Below the pieces are notes generated by a model. It saw only the letters and a list, made by a program, of their open reading frames with translations. It was not told the origin of the DNA and did not search any database. A stretch of 13,709 nucleotides of DNA from Bacteroidales bacterium (GTDB lineage: Bacteria; Bacteroidota; Bacteroidia; Bacteroidales; DTU049), in NCBI GenBank assembly GCA_018056215.1, contig JAGPGB010000013.1:1-13709 (forward strand). Reading direction: 5' to 3'. Positions within the stretch are counted from its first letter, which is position 1; the number at the start of each line of letters is the position of its first letter. A program made the position numbers and the translations under genes. Below, in pieces: positions 6,043 to 13,709 of this stretch.

Positions 6043-8874
6043 ATGAAAAATCTATTCTTTTTTATAATAGGCTTCGTTTTTATAGGAACTAATCTGCTAT
6101 TTAGTCAATCAAACATTAATAATAATTTATTTGATGGTAGAAAAGAAATATTTATAGCTATCCCAACACAAAATAATAATATTAATATTGATGTGCTTAG
6201 TCATACTATCTATATTGATAAAATAACTACTGACACTATTTACGCATATGTTACTATTAATCAGTACGAGAGCTTTAATAATCTAAATCTTAATTTTATA
6301 AAACTTACTCCACCTAGTATGAGGTTGAGTGAGGCTGAGCTAAATATGAAAGATGAATCTGATATTTTAAATAAGCAAATAACTAGTTGGGATTACTATC
6401 CTACATATAGTGCATATCTAACTATAATGCAACAATTTTCTCAAAATTATCCTGGTCTTTGTAAATTAGATACAATAGGAACAACTGTTGAAGGTAGACT
6501 CATACTATCTGCAATAATTTCTGATAACATACAATTAAATGAAAAAGAACCTAAAATTTTCTTTACCTCTTCAATGCATGGTGACGAAGTGACTGGCTAT
6601 GTACTTATGTTACACTTAATAGATTATTTATTGCAGAATTATAATTCTAATACTAGAATTCACAAAATTGTTGATTCTTTAGAGATACATATCAATCCTT
6701 TAGCAAATCCAGATGGTACATATGCAGGCGGTAATAATACTTTGAGTGGAGCTACTAGAGAGAATGCTAATAGTATGGATATAAATAGGAATTTCCCAGT
6801 TCCTAATGGTAGTATAGGCGAAGATAATACTTACTCAATGGAGACAGAGACACAAGCTTTTATGAACTATGGCAAAGAATATCCTTTTGTGATGGCTATA
6901 AATTTTCATGGCGGAGCAGAGATTGCTAACTATCCTTGGGATTACAAAACTGCTGATCATCCCGATAAAACATGGTGGAAATATATTTGTAAAGAATATG
7001 CAGATACAGCACAATATTATGGTCCTAGTGGATATTTCGAATATCAACCATCTGGAGCAGACTACCCTGGTGTAACAGAAGGAGCTTCTTGGTATGTTGT
7101 AAGTGGTTCTAGACAGGATTGGATGAACTACTTCACTCATTGTAGAGAAATAACTCTTGAAATTTCTACTACTAAAACTCCTGCTGCTAATGAACTTGAA
7201 AATTTCTGGACATATAATTATCATAGCTTTTTAAACTATTTAGAACAAGCAATTTATGGCATTAGAGGAACTGTAATAGATGGCTGCACTGGTAATCCTA
7301 TGAAGGCTTTGATAACTATTTATAATCATGATGCAGATAGCAGCCAAGTATATTCACACCTGCCTCATGGTGATTATTACAGACCTATAGCTGCTGGCAC
7401 TTGGACTATGATAGTCTCTGCACCAGGCTATCAATCTGATACTATTACTAGCATTACAATACAAAACAAAAGTATAGCTGTGAGAAATATAACTTTATAT
7501 CCATATCCACCAGTAGCTGATTTTACTACAGATGTTACAAATACCTGCACTGGCATTGTTAATTTTATCAATAATAGTACAACCAGTGTGAATAGTTCTT
7601 TTGTGTGGTACTTTGGAGATGGATCTACTAGTAATGAATCTAACCCAACTCATTTTTACACTCAAAATGGTACTTATACTGTCAAACTAAAAATATCAAG
7701 TTGTGCAGGAGAAGATTCAGTTATTTATAATAATTTAATTACTGTAGAAATGCCTGATAGCCCTTCTATATCACAAAATAATTACAATATATGCTATGGA
7801 GAAGGAGTAACTATTCAAACTTCTGCAAATGGCGATATTTATTGGTATGATGACAATGTAGGCAATTCTATTATCAACACAGGAAATGAATGTTTCATTA
7901 GTAATATATTAAATGACGATACTATTTATGTAAATAATATAATAAGCAGTATATATTCTGGTGGTAAAACTGATAATAGTGGTACAGGTGGATATTTTAA
8001 TAATAATGTAGAGCATGGCTTATATTTCGATTGTTTACACCCTGTCAATCTGAAATCCGTAAAAGTATATGCAAACTCTACTGCTGATAGAACTATTAAA
8101 TTATATGATAGTAATTCTAATCAGATTTATTCTCAAACAATAAACATACCATCTGGTGAGAGTCGCATAAATCTAAATTGGCAAATACCTCAAGGTAATA
8201 ATCTGAAGATCACTGCATCTACTTATCCTAATTTATATAGAAATGGTACTAATGGCGGACCTAATCTTGGTTATCCATTTAATATTAATAATTTTATTTC
8301 AATAACCTCTAGTACAGCAGGCACTAGTCCTACTAGCTATTATTATTACTTCTACGATTGGGAGATAGAGGAGAAATGCGAAAGTCCATTAATTCCAATT
8401 TATATCAATGTAAATGATTTACCTACGGCTGCATTTTCTTATGAGATAAATGGTAGTAGTGTTAATTTTTCTAATCTTAGCCAAAATGCTAACTCATTCT
8501 ATTGGGACTTTGGCGATGGTAGTTATAGTAACGATATAAACCCTACTCATACATATAATAATGGTTCTACATTTAATGTGAGACTCATAGTAACTAATGA
8601 TTGCGGATCAGATACTATAACTGAAACTATATATATTACTAATATTAATGATTTAGACGGAGGTAAAATTACAATTACAAATATTGATAATAATTTGATT
8701 ATTAATTCACAAAATTTAATTACTAATATTCAAATCACTAATATTCTAGGTCAGACTTTTTATGACAAAGATATAAACGATAATATTTGTGAAATTCCAA
8801 TGCAAACTTGGAAAGATGGTATTTATCTGATTAAAATAAATAATAAATATTTTTATAAAATTGCTAAATTTTAG
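6043..8874 (+). CDS. Secreted M14 metallocarboxypeptidase (CPN/E type) with PKD modules and T9SS sorting domain
   Basis: 943 residues. The signal peptide ends near LLFSQS (about 22), and a propeptide-like region precedes the catalytic domain (about 115-400). Zinc ligands are His179 and Glu182 (MHGDE) and His289 (NFHGG). Substrate binders are Arg239 and Asn248-Arg249 (DINRNFP), and the catalytic base is Glu373 (EITLEIS). GASWYVVSGSRQDW matches the CPN/E (M14B) branch, as does the transthyretin-like domain behind it (about 405-488, GIRGTVIDGCTGNP). This branch often prefers C-terminal Lys/Arg. Then come PKD domain 1 (490-568, YFGDGS), an Ig-like domain (573-790) split by an inserted beta-sandwich (about 636-777), PKD domain 2 (793-868, WDFGDGS) and a T9SS tail (about 877-943). 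The 3-nt gap to the protease gene shows an operon. Confidence 0.93.
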   Translation: MKNLFFFIIGFVFIGTNLLFSQSNINNNLFDGRKEIFIAIPTQNNNINIDVLSHTIYIDKITTDTIYAYVTINQYESFNNLNLNFIKLTPPSMRLSEAELNMKDESDILNKQITSWDYYPTYSAYLTIMQQFSQNYPGLCKLDTIGTTVEGRLILSAIISDNIQLNEKEPKIFFTSSMHGDEVTGYVLMLHLIDYLLQNYNSNTRIHKIVDSLEIHINPLANPDGTYAGGNNTLSGATRENANSMDINRNFPVPNGSIGEDNTYSMETETQAFMNYGKEYPFVMAINFHGGAEIANYPWDYKTADHPDKTWWKYICKEYADTAQYYGPSGYFEYQPSGADYPGVTEGASWYVVSGSRQDWMNYFTHCREITLEISTTKTPAANELENFWTYNYHSFLNYLEQAIYGIRGTVIDGCTGNPMKALITIYNHDADSSQVYSHLPHGDYYRPIAAGTWTMIVSAPGYQSDTITSITIQNKSIAVRNITLYPYPPVADFTTDVTNTCTGIVNFINNSTTSVNSSFVWYFGDGSTSNESNPTHFYTQNGTYTVKLKISSCAGEDSVIYNNLITVEMPDSPSISQNNYNICYGEGVTIQTSANGDIYWYDDNVGNSIINTGNECFISNILNDDTIYVNNIISSIYSGGKTDNSGTGGYFNNNVEHGLYFDCLHPVNLKSVKVYANSTADRTIKLYDSNSNQIYSQTINIPSGESRINLNWQIPQGNNLKITASTYPNLYRNGTNGGPNLGYPFNINNFISITSSTAGTSPTSYYYYFYDWEIEEKCESPLIPIYINVNDLPTAAFSYEINGSSVNFSNLSQNANSFYWDFGDGSYSNDINPTHTYNNGSTFNVRLIVTNDCGSDTITETIYITNINDLDGGKITITNIDNNLIINSQNLITNIQITNILGQTFYDKDINDNICEIPMQTWKDGIYLIKINNKYFYKIAKF

Positions 8875-9074
8875 TAAATCATTAAATTAGAATAATATAA
8901 AAAGATACTGTGTCTATTGTCTGCACCATTGATTTTATTTTTAAAGGGTGATTAGAGAATATCTACACCATACATTTTTAATTTCACTTTTTCTTTTTTA
9001 CTAATTTTTTAGTTAATAAGATCTGTTGAATTGCATTAAATGTTACTTGTTATCTTATCGATTAATTATATAAT

Positions 9075-12000
9075 TTAATTTAAGGAATTTACAATTTTAT
9101 CTACATCATCCATTAGCCTTATTGTTTCTCTAATTATTTCTATGATTTGCAAAAACTGCATTATTGATTCACTATCCAATTTTAGTTTTGCTCTACTTTT
9201 TAGCCATTTATCTAGCACTTGATAACCACCAATGTAAAAATTCCAGATATTTTCTGGTATACCATCAAAGTATTGGACATCATTAACCCATATTTTCCCG
9301 TTCTCATATTTCACTTTTTCTACTATACCAGAACCAGGGATATCAAATTTAACTCGAGTAGGCAAATTACATTTCATCAAATGTAGTTCTGTAAGGCTTT
9401 TTCCAATTTTAGATAATTTTTGAAATGTCTCATAATCATTTACAAAAGGTATTCTAGGAAAATCATATTGTAAAAATTCAGCATATTTTTCTCTGTAAGA
9501 TGGTGAATGTAGCACTGCGTAGATGTAATAAAAAATTTCTTCTGGTGTCAGGGTTTTGCCATATTTTTCTGTAATAAATTTCAAAAATTCAGGACTAAAG
9601 TTGGGCTTTTTTGATGCATAATCAGCATGTTTTTCAAAAACCATCATAGTTTTTAGATTAGACCGCGGGGTGATAGTTTTATTATACAAATACAAAGGGA
9701 AAACATAGCAAATTTCGCTAGTTTTATTAGAAATAAAGCTACTTTCGACCAATTTATCAGCGATCAAAGAATGTTGCCAGCTATTACCATATTTTACTTG
9801 ACGAACAGTTACTATAGCTATATTATCCATTAGTAAATGTTGCATAACATCATATCTTGCTCCTTCGAGCATTATTGGATTATAATATATTTCTCTTATG
9901 TCAAAAGGACGATAATATAATTTGGTAAAATACTGATCCCATTTAGCATCATCAATTAATTTTTTCCTTGCTTTCGATAATTTCCAACCATGAGTATCTT
10001 TTAATTTATAAGCATTTCTAATATCCACATCGCTTATTGATTTATCTCTTAATTTTGCTATTCTTTTATGTAAAGCATCCTTATTAAAATCTATGATAAA
10101 ATCGTCTTTTGCAGTTACTATACCAGTAGAATAAAGATGGAAAATATCTGTAATCTTCCAAAACTTATTATATTTTTCCTCTAATGATGTGTTTTTGGGT
10201 ACAAAAAAATAATTTGAAGAAACGGGATTTATTTCCTGCCAATCTACATTTTTTATTGTATGACTATCCAACCATTTATATTTATCTTCTCTTAGTCCCG
10301 ACAGGTCTGCATAAAACACTTTTTTGTCATTAGATTTTTTTGTTTTAATGAATATACTTATAGCAACTCCTTGCTGAATATCAAAAACATTTTCATCATC
10401 ATAGCTTCCTCTGCGACTACTTCCATGTAAATTTAATAAATAAATTCTATCAAAACTTTCTAAAAGTGATTGTCTCATGCCACTAAATGTAGGATTGTCT
10501 AAAAAACTATGATTTGTGATAAAACCTATCACTCCTTCGCCGTATTGGTCTATTTTCCATTGAGCAAATCTTATGAATTTAACGTAATCGTCTTGAAGCC
10601 ATTTAGGATTTTTTTCGCCTAATGGTCTACCATCTACCTTATAATAACCATCATCCTTACTACCATCAGCTCTTGTATATCCTTTTTTTAATAAATCATC
10701 TATCCATTTACCTTTATTAGCTGATATACCTGCATAAGGAGGATTGCCTATGATTGCTAAGATTTTTTCATCAAATTTTACTTTATTTGCAGCTTTATTT
10801 TCCTCTGTTACTTCTCTAAAAAATGGTATCTCATTAGGTAACTTTGCACGTTCTAATGTATTAGTTAAATAAATTTGTATCCTCTCATTATCCAGAAGGT
10901 CATATTTCCATTTTTTTAATAAATCTGTAAGATTTAGATGTGAGATAACATATGGTGTAATGAGCAATTCGAAACCATAGAAATGCTTTAATAGATGATT
11001 TTTTATTTTATCCTCTATCATACCACTAAGTCCTTGTTTTTTAAGTTCATTAAGTACTACTAAATATGCAATCCAAAAAAATGTACCAGTACCGGCAGCA
11101 GGATCCAATACATTCACGCTATCATCAGCTAATCCAAGTTGTTTATCAAAATATTCTTTTAAAATAATATGTACTGAATTTACAATGAAATTGACTACTG
11201 GGCGAGGTGTATAATATACGCCTAATTGTTTACGACGCTGCGGCTCATAATAATTCAAAAAATCTTCGTAGAAATAAATAATGGGTTCTTTGTCTTTTTT
11301 GCCACGCTCGTCTATATTAGACAGTATTTTATCAAGGTCAGCAACATTCAATATATCTAATATATCATCTACTATCCATGCAATATTTGATGGGAATTCA
11401 TCACCAGAAATATTAGTAAATATGCGTTTAATGATTCCAACACTTTTTGGTATATATGATGCTGCTGAACTACGATTTAATGTGGTTTTATAGCTCTTTT
11501 TTGCCATAAAAAGTCCATAAGTTACAGTCTGAGCATAAGCATCAGCACAATCTTCTATATCTATATCATTGATTAACTCTTTAATACCTTGATAAAAGTC
11601 GTAAATAGATGATGTAGGGTTACCATTTTTAAAATTATTTATGTCTTCTGTTAATTGCTCTATAGCACTATCTTTTAATAATATTGCTTTTTTAGATAGT
11701 TGCATTGCTAATTCCTCCGCTGTAGATATGGTAGGTAACTGATAATCGAAGAAATTACTTATCAATTGGGCAAATTGCTCTACTTTTTCATTAGAAATTG
11801 AATTTTTCGACTTATTTAGGTCATTAAGAGTAAATAAATCTATATTCAAAACAGGTTTTTTATTTCTAATTAAAATAAATTGCAGATAATTGGTCAATAT
11901 CAGGTTGTCGATAGCATCAATATATTTTTTTAATTGCTCAGTTTCTAAGATTTCATCTAGATTGGCATTCAAATCTTTGGTTTCTATAAAACCTATTTTT

Positions 12001-12212
12001 CTATTATCATTATAAGCCTTGAAGTCAGGAGCACCAAGTCCAGTAGTTCTTTTAGGCTCTTGTATTAGTTGATAATTTTTATTTATATTTTTAATAAAAT
12101 TATCGAAAGGTGTTCTATAAGTCCATTCTGTATAATCACCATTACGGTAAATATTTTTAATTTCTTCGAAATAATGATTTATTTCTTTTTTTATTAAATT
12201 TTTATCTATCAT
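9075..12212 (-). CDS. Single-chain restriction-modification enzyme, type IIG/ISP-like without helicase
   Basis: 1045 residues from the ATG at 12212. A TTG at 12233 in the same frame lies within the likely -7 box. The N-terminus carries a PD-(D/E)XK nuclease: Asp63 in GAPDF, Glu77-x-Lys79 in FIETKD, and a QxxxY helix (QLKKY, about 93-97). A helical linker (about 165-325) leads to an N6-adenine methylase with motif X-like LGVYYTPRPVV, motif I DPAAGTGTF (about 370-378), FYGFELLITPY, and motif IV NPPY (490-493). Target recognition should lie in about 560-950. The end (IPENIWNFYIGGYQVLDKWLK...) resembles the type ISP C-terminal domain. Classic type ISP enzymes are about 1,600 residues with a DEAD/helicase part between nuclease and methylase; no such motifs are seen here. 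The enzyme should methylate and cut the same asymmetric site; the target cannot be read from sequence. No neighbouring defence genes are seen. Confidence 0.9.
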   Translation of the reverse strand: MIDKNLIKKEINHYFEEIKNIYRNGDYTEWTYRTPFDNFIKNINKNYQLIQEPKRTTGLGAPDFKAYNDNRKIGFIETKDLNANLDEILETEQLKKYIDAIDNLILTNYLQFILIRNKKPVLNIDLFTLNDLNKSKNSISNEKVEQFAQLISNFFDYQLPTISTAEELAMQLSKKAILLKDSAIEQLTEDINNFKNGNPTSSIYDFYQGIKELINDIDIEDCADAYAQTVTYGLFMAKKSYKTTLNRSSAASYIPKSVGIIKRIFTNISGDEFPSNIAWIVDDILDILNVADLDKILSNIDERGKKDKEPIIYFYEDFLNYYEPQRRKQLGVYYTPRPVVNFIVNSVHIILKEYFDKQLGLADDSVNVLDPAAGTGTFFWIAYLVVLNELKKQGLSGMIEDKIKNHLLKHFYGFELLITPYVISHLNLTDLLKKWKYDLLDNERIQIYLTNTLERAKLPNEIPFFREVTEENKAANKVKFDEKILAIIGNPPYAGISANKGKWIDDLLKKGYTRADGSKDDGYYKVDGRPLGEKNPKWLQDDYVKFIRFAQWKIDQYGEGVIGFITNHSFLDNPTFSGMRQSLLESFDRIYLLNLHGSSRRGSYDDENVFDIQQGVAISIFIKTKKSNDKKVFYADLSGLREDKYKWLDSHTIKNVDWQEINPVSSNYFFVPKNTSLEEKYNKFWKITDIFHLYSTGIVTAKDDFIIDFNKDALHKRIAKLRDKSISDVDIRNAYKLKDTHGWKLSKARKKLIDDAKWDQYFTKLYYRPFDIREIYYNPIMLEGARYDVMQHLLMDNIAIVTVRQVKYGNSWQHSLIADKLVESSFISNKTSEICYVFPLYLYNKTITPRSNLKTMMVFEKHADYASKKPNFSPEFLKFITEKYGKTLTPEEIFYYIYAVLHSPSYREKYAEFLQYDFPRIPFVNDYETFQKLSKIGKSLTELHLMKCNLPTRVKFDIPGSGIVEKVKYENGKIWVNDVQYFDGIPENIWNFYIGGYQVLDKWLKSRAKLKLDSESIMQFLQIIEIIRETIRLMDDVDKIVNSLN

Positions 12213-12230
12213 TAAAAAAATATTATATAG

Positions 12231-12238
12231 CAAAAATA
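12231..12238 (-). promoter_or_regulatory. Bacteroidota -7 box for the restriction enzyme gene
   Basis: TATTTTTG on the minus strand fits TAnnTTTG and ends 18 nt before the ATG at 12212. It overlaps the alternative TTG start at 12233, which supports the ATG. Confidence 0.45.
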
Positions 12239-12501
12239 ATAAATATATTTTTATAAAAACTTAACCTAATTTTATTATTTTATAGAATTTATATTGATTT
12301 TCAATTTATATTTGTAAAATCATAGGTCATCAAGCTAATAAACTGAAATTTAATTTTTAGACATTTTTAATTTTTGTAGTTTAGATACTACATTGACACT
12401 ATAAATAAATATTTATATTATGATTAATTAATGATTTATTCATGAAATGCAAAAATTTTATATAACTTTTTTCTCTAAAAACATATTTTAAAAAAAATTA
12501 G

Positions 12502-12509
12502 TAAATTTG
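12502..12509 (+). promoter_or_regulatory. Bacteroidota -7 box for the NlpC/P60 gene
   Basis: TAAATTTG fits TAnnTTTG and ends 21 nt before the first ATG. No TTTG -33 element is visible at the usual spacing. Confidence 0.5.
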
Positions 12510-12530
12510 TAAATTAAAAAATTGTGATAG

Positions 12531-13199
12531 ATGATGGGATTATCTGCTGCTCAGAGGTTGTTAATAGTATTTGCTTTTTTTAGTTTCATATCGTGTAGTG
12601 GCTTAGTAGATTATATACATGAAAGGCAAATAGCCACTAATAACCCTAGTACAAATTCACCTGATACGAGATCTAATACAAATAATAAAACTAAAAATAA
12701 TTCAAAAAAAACTGTAGCTACTAAAGAAGAAAGCATTTCTACTATTAATAGATATGAAGCTAAATGGGGAGTAGATTTACCTGATGATGCAGATACTAAT
12801 TTAATAAAAGAAATAGATAGCTGGCTAGGAGTACCATATAAATATGGTGGTAAAGATAAATCAGGTACAGATTGTAGTGGTATGGTATTTTCAATTTATA
12901 ATAATGTTTATGGTTTTTCTCTGAATAGATCGTCATATGACATTATACAAAATGTAATAAAAGTACCTATAGAAGAAGCTAAATTTGGAGATTTAGTATT
13001 TTTTAAAATATATAAAAATCGTGTTTCTCACGTAGGAATTTATCTTGGAGATAAAAAATTTATACATGCAAGTACTCAACTGGGTGTACGTATAGATTCT
13101 TTAGAAATGCCATACTACAGAGATAGATTTTATATGGCTGGTAGAATAAAAGACGAATTACTAAAAAAAGATACTGCCGATAAAAGTAAAGATCAATAA
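12531..13199 (+). CDS. NlpC/P60 family lipoprotein, probable peptidoglycan endopeptidase
   Basis: 222 residues; two adjacent ATG codons (12531, 12534) are possible starts. The hydrophobic stretch LLIVFAFFSFIS ends at Cys22 in FISC, an acceptable lipobox, so the protein is likely lipid-anchored. Residues 32-70 are Asn/Thr/Lys-rich and probably a flexible linker. The NlpC/P60 domain (about 92-205) has the catalytic Cys115 in TDCSGMV, His167 in SHVGIYLG and a third polar residue His179 in FIHAS. Enzymes of this kind cut the D-Glu-diaminopimelate bond in peptidoglycan stem peptides, in the periplasm, for wall growth or recycling. The domain is of normal length and all catalytic residues are present. 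The tail (LLKKDTADKSKDQ) is short and charged. The gene is monocistronic, with a TAAATTTG box just upstream. Confidence 0.92.
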   Translation: MMGLSAAQRLLIVFAFFSFISCSGLVDYIHERQIATNNPSTNSPDTRSNTNNKTKNNSKKTVATKEESISTINRYEAKWGVDLPDDADTNLIKEIDSWLGVPYKYGGKDKSGTDCSGMVFSIYNNVYGFSLNRSSYDIIQNVIKVPIEEAKFGDLVFFKIYKNRVSHVGIYLGDKKFIHASTQLGVRIDSLEMPYYRDRFYMAGRIKDELLKKDTADKSKDQ

Positions 13200-13605
13200 A
13201 AAAATCAATTATAAGTTTAATTAGAAATTAAAAACAAACTTGCTTGAATACATAAAAGTAATTCTAAACTTCATACATTATTTCCTAAACAAAATCAGAA
13301 ATCACAATAAACAGATCTCTAGTTTATTAGATTGATATAATAGGTTTAGTTACTTCACATGGTCGCCATGTCACACAATCACTTTCTCACCCACTCTCCC
13401 AGTCTCCTATTCAGCCACTCTCTATGTCTCATCGCCATCATGTCTCCCAGTCTTCCAGTCTTCCAATCATCTAGTCATCATGTCACCCTATCATCCAGTC
13501 TCCTTGTCATCATGTCATCCCAGTCATCTCGTCACCATGTCTTCTACTCTTCAACTTACCTTATTTAGAATTTTACTTTAAATGAATGAAACTTAGTAAT
13601 AGATA
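13200..13605. other. Intergenic region between converging genes, carrying an octamer array
   Basis: The roughly 400 bases between the NlpC/P60 stop and the stop of the next minus-strand gene contain no credible protein gene. The first 150 bases are plain AT-rich sequence. The octamer array at 13362-13554 fills the middle, and about 50 AT-rich bases follow. No strong hairpin terminator was seen for either gene. Confidence 0.6.
13362..13554 (+). repeat. Imperfect tandem array of about 24 octamers, consensus GTCWYCHW
   Basis: Cutting from 13362 in steps of eight gives 24 consecutive units, such as GTCTCCCA (13442), GTCTTCCA (13450 and 13458), GTCATCAT (13474 and 13506) and GTCACCAT (13531). By hand count, base 3 is C in 24 of 24 units, base 2 is T in 23, base 4 is A or T in 23, base 5 is C or T in 23, base 6 is C in 20 and base 1 is G in 16. 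One unit (13514-13522) is a nonamer. An extra in-phase degenerate unit (TTCACATG) precedes it at 13354. The plus strand is strongly pyrimidine-rich and much richer in GC than its surroundings. It lies between two converging genes. An open frame across it is a by-product of composition. Function unknown. Confidence 0.9.
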
Positions 13606-13709
13606 TTAATCCCACTCAATATTTAATTTTTTCTTTGGTTTAGTGTATGTTTTTTTATCTACTTTTTGAGTATCTGTAGTAGTCCATTCTATTTGGTATT
13701 CTTTAGGCT
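13606..13709 (-). CDS. 3' end of an unidentified gene (runs off the window)
   Basis: On the minus strand the frame entering at 13707 reads 33 codons to a TAA at 13606-13608, ending in KKKLNIEWD. The residues are mixed and charged (EYQIEWTTT, then a Lys-rich stretch and LNIEWD), which looks like a real hydrophilic C-terminus and not translated intergenic DNA. The other two minus-strand frames stop within the first few codons. An IEW motif appears twice in these 33 residues. The family cannot be recognised from so little. The gene converges on the NlpC/P60 gene with the octamer array between them. Confidence 0.55.
   Translation of the reverse strand, partial: PKEYQIEWTTTDTQKVDKKTYTKPKKKLNIEWD

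Larger units (their letters stand above)
12213..12530. other. Divergent intergenic region between restriction enzyme and NlpC/P60 genes
   Basis: About 318 bases of AT-rich DNA with no credible gene. It holds the promoters of both divergent neighbours: TATTTTTG (12231-12238, minus) and TAAATTTG (12502-12509, plus). Another plus-strand match, TATATTTG at 12307-12314, has no gene close behind it and is probably chance. No controller-protein binding repeat for the restriction enzyme was recognised. Confidence 0.5.

Noticed and set aside
9016..9058. Hairpin ATAAGAT / ATCTTAT as a terminator between the carboxypeptidase and restriction genes
   Set aside because: Only seven mostly A-T pairs with a loop of about 29 bases; too weak to call.
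12307..12314. TATATTTG as a promoter of a small RNA
   Set aside because: A lone consensus match in AT-rich DNA with no structured or open sequence behind it.
13213..13241. Hairpin AAGTTT / AAACTT after the NlpC/P60 gene
   Set aside because: Six A-T-rich pairs and a loose loop; not a convincing terminator.
13362..13554. CRISPR array
   Set aside because: Units are 8 bp with no 25-35 base repeats or unique spacers, and no cas genes are near.
13359..13568. Plus-strand open frame of 69 codons across the octamer array
   Set aside because: It is Ser/His/Leu-rich low-complexity translation of a pyrimidine-rich 8-bp repeat. A period of eight is not a multiple of three, and no domain or promoter supports it.

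Overview
The window looks like a very AT-rich member of the Bacteroidota. Four things point there. Two secreted proteins end in type IX secretion system (T9SS) sorting domains. PKD and 'choice-of-anchor' modules are present. Shine-Dalgarno sequences are absent ahead of the genes. Almost every gene has a TAnnTTTG box (the Bacteroidota -7 promoter element) 9-21 nt before its start. Genus or species cannot be told from the sequence.

Layout. 1-1543: an IS1595/ISXO2-like transposase gene (minus strand) lies inside two nested pairs of inverted repeats. The inner 11-bp pair (228-1300) is flanked by a 7-bp direct repeat. The outer 25-bp pair (14-1507) matches at 23 positions. The transposase reads through intact but seems to lack its second catalytic aspartate. 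1544-2122: a hexapeptide-repeat (left-handed beta-helix) acyltransferase, minus strand. 2312-3184: a DUF2279-type envelope protein, plus strand. 3231-3304: tRNA-Met(CAU), minus strand. 3394-8874: a tight two-gene operon (3-nt gap) encoding a lysyl-endopeptidase-like serine protease and an M14 metallocarboxypeptidase of the CPN/E type, both with N-terminal signals and T9SS tails. 9075-12212: a single-chain restriction-modification enzyme (PD-(D/E)XK nuclease, N6-adenine methylase, type ISP-like C-terminal domain) with no helicase, minus strand. 12531-13199: an NlpC/P60 lipoprotein. 13362-13554: an imperfect tandem array of about 24 octamers, in the gap between two converging genes. 13606-13709: the 3' end of an unidentified minus-strand gene that runs off the window.

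How the genes may work together. The clearest functional unit is the protease pair. If the endopeptidase cuts after lysine and the CPN/E-type carboxypeptidase removes C-terminal basic residues, as their families suggest, they form a two-step extracellular peptide-processing and lysine-release module. The restriction enzyme stands alone with both activities in one chain. The remaining genes look like ordinary envelope genes. The items most worth a second look are the nested repeats and altered active site of the insertion sequence, the octamer array, the protease-carboxypeptidase coupling, the helicase-less ISP-like enzyme, and the uniform very short leaders. No CRISPR array, prophage or multi-gene defence island was seen.
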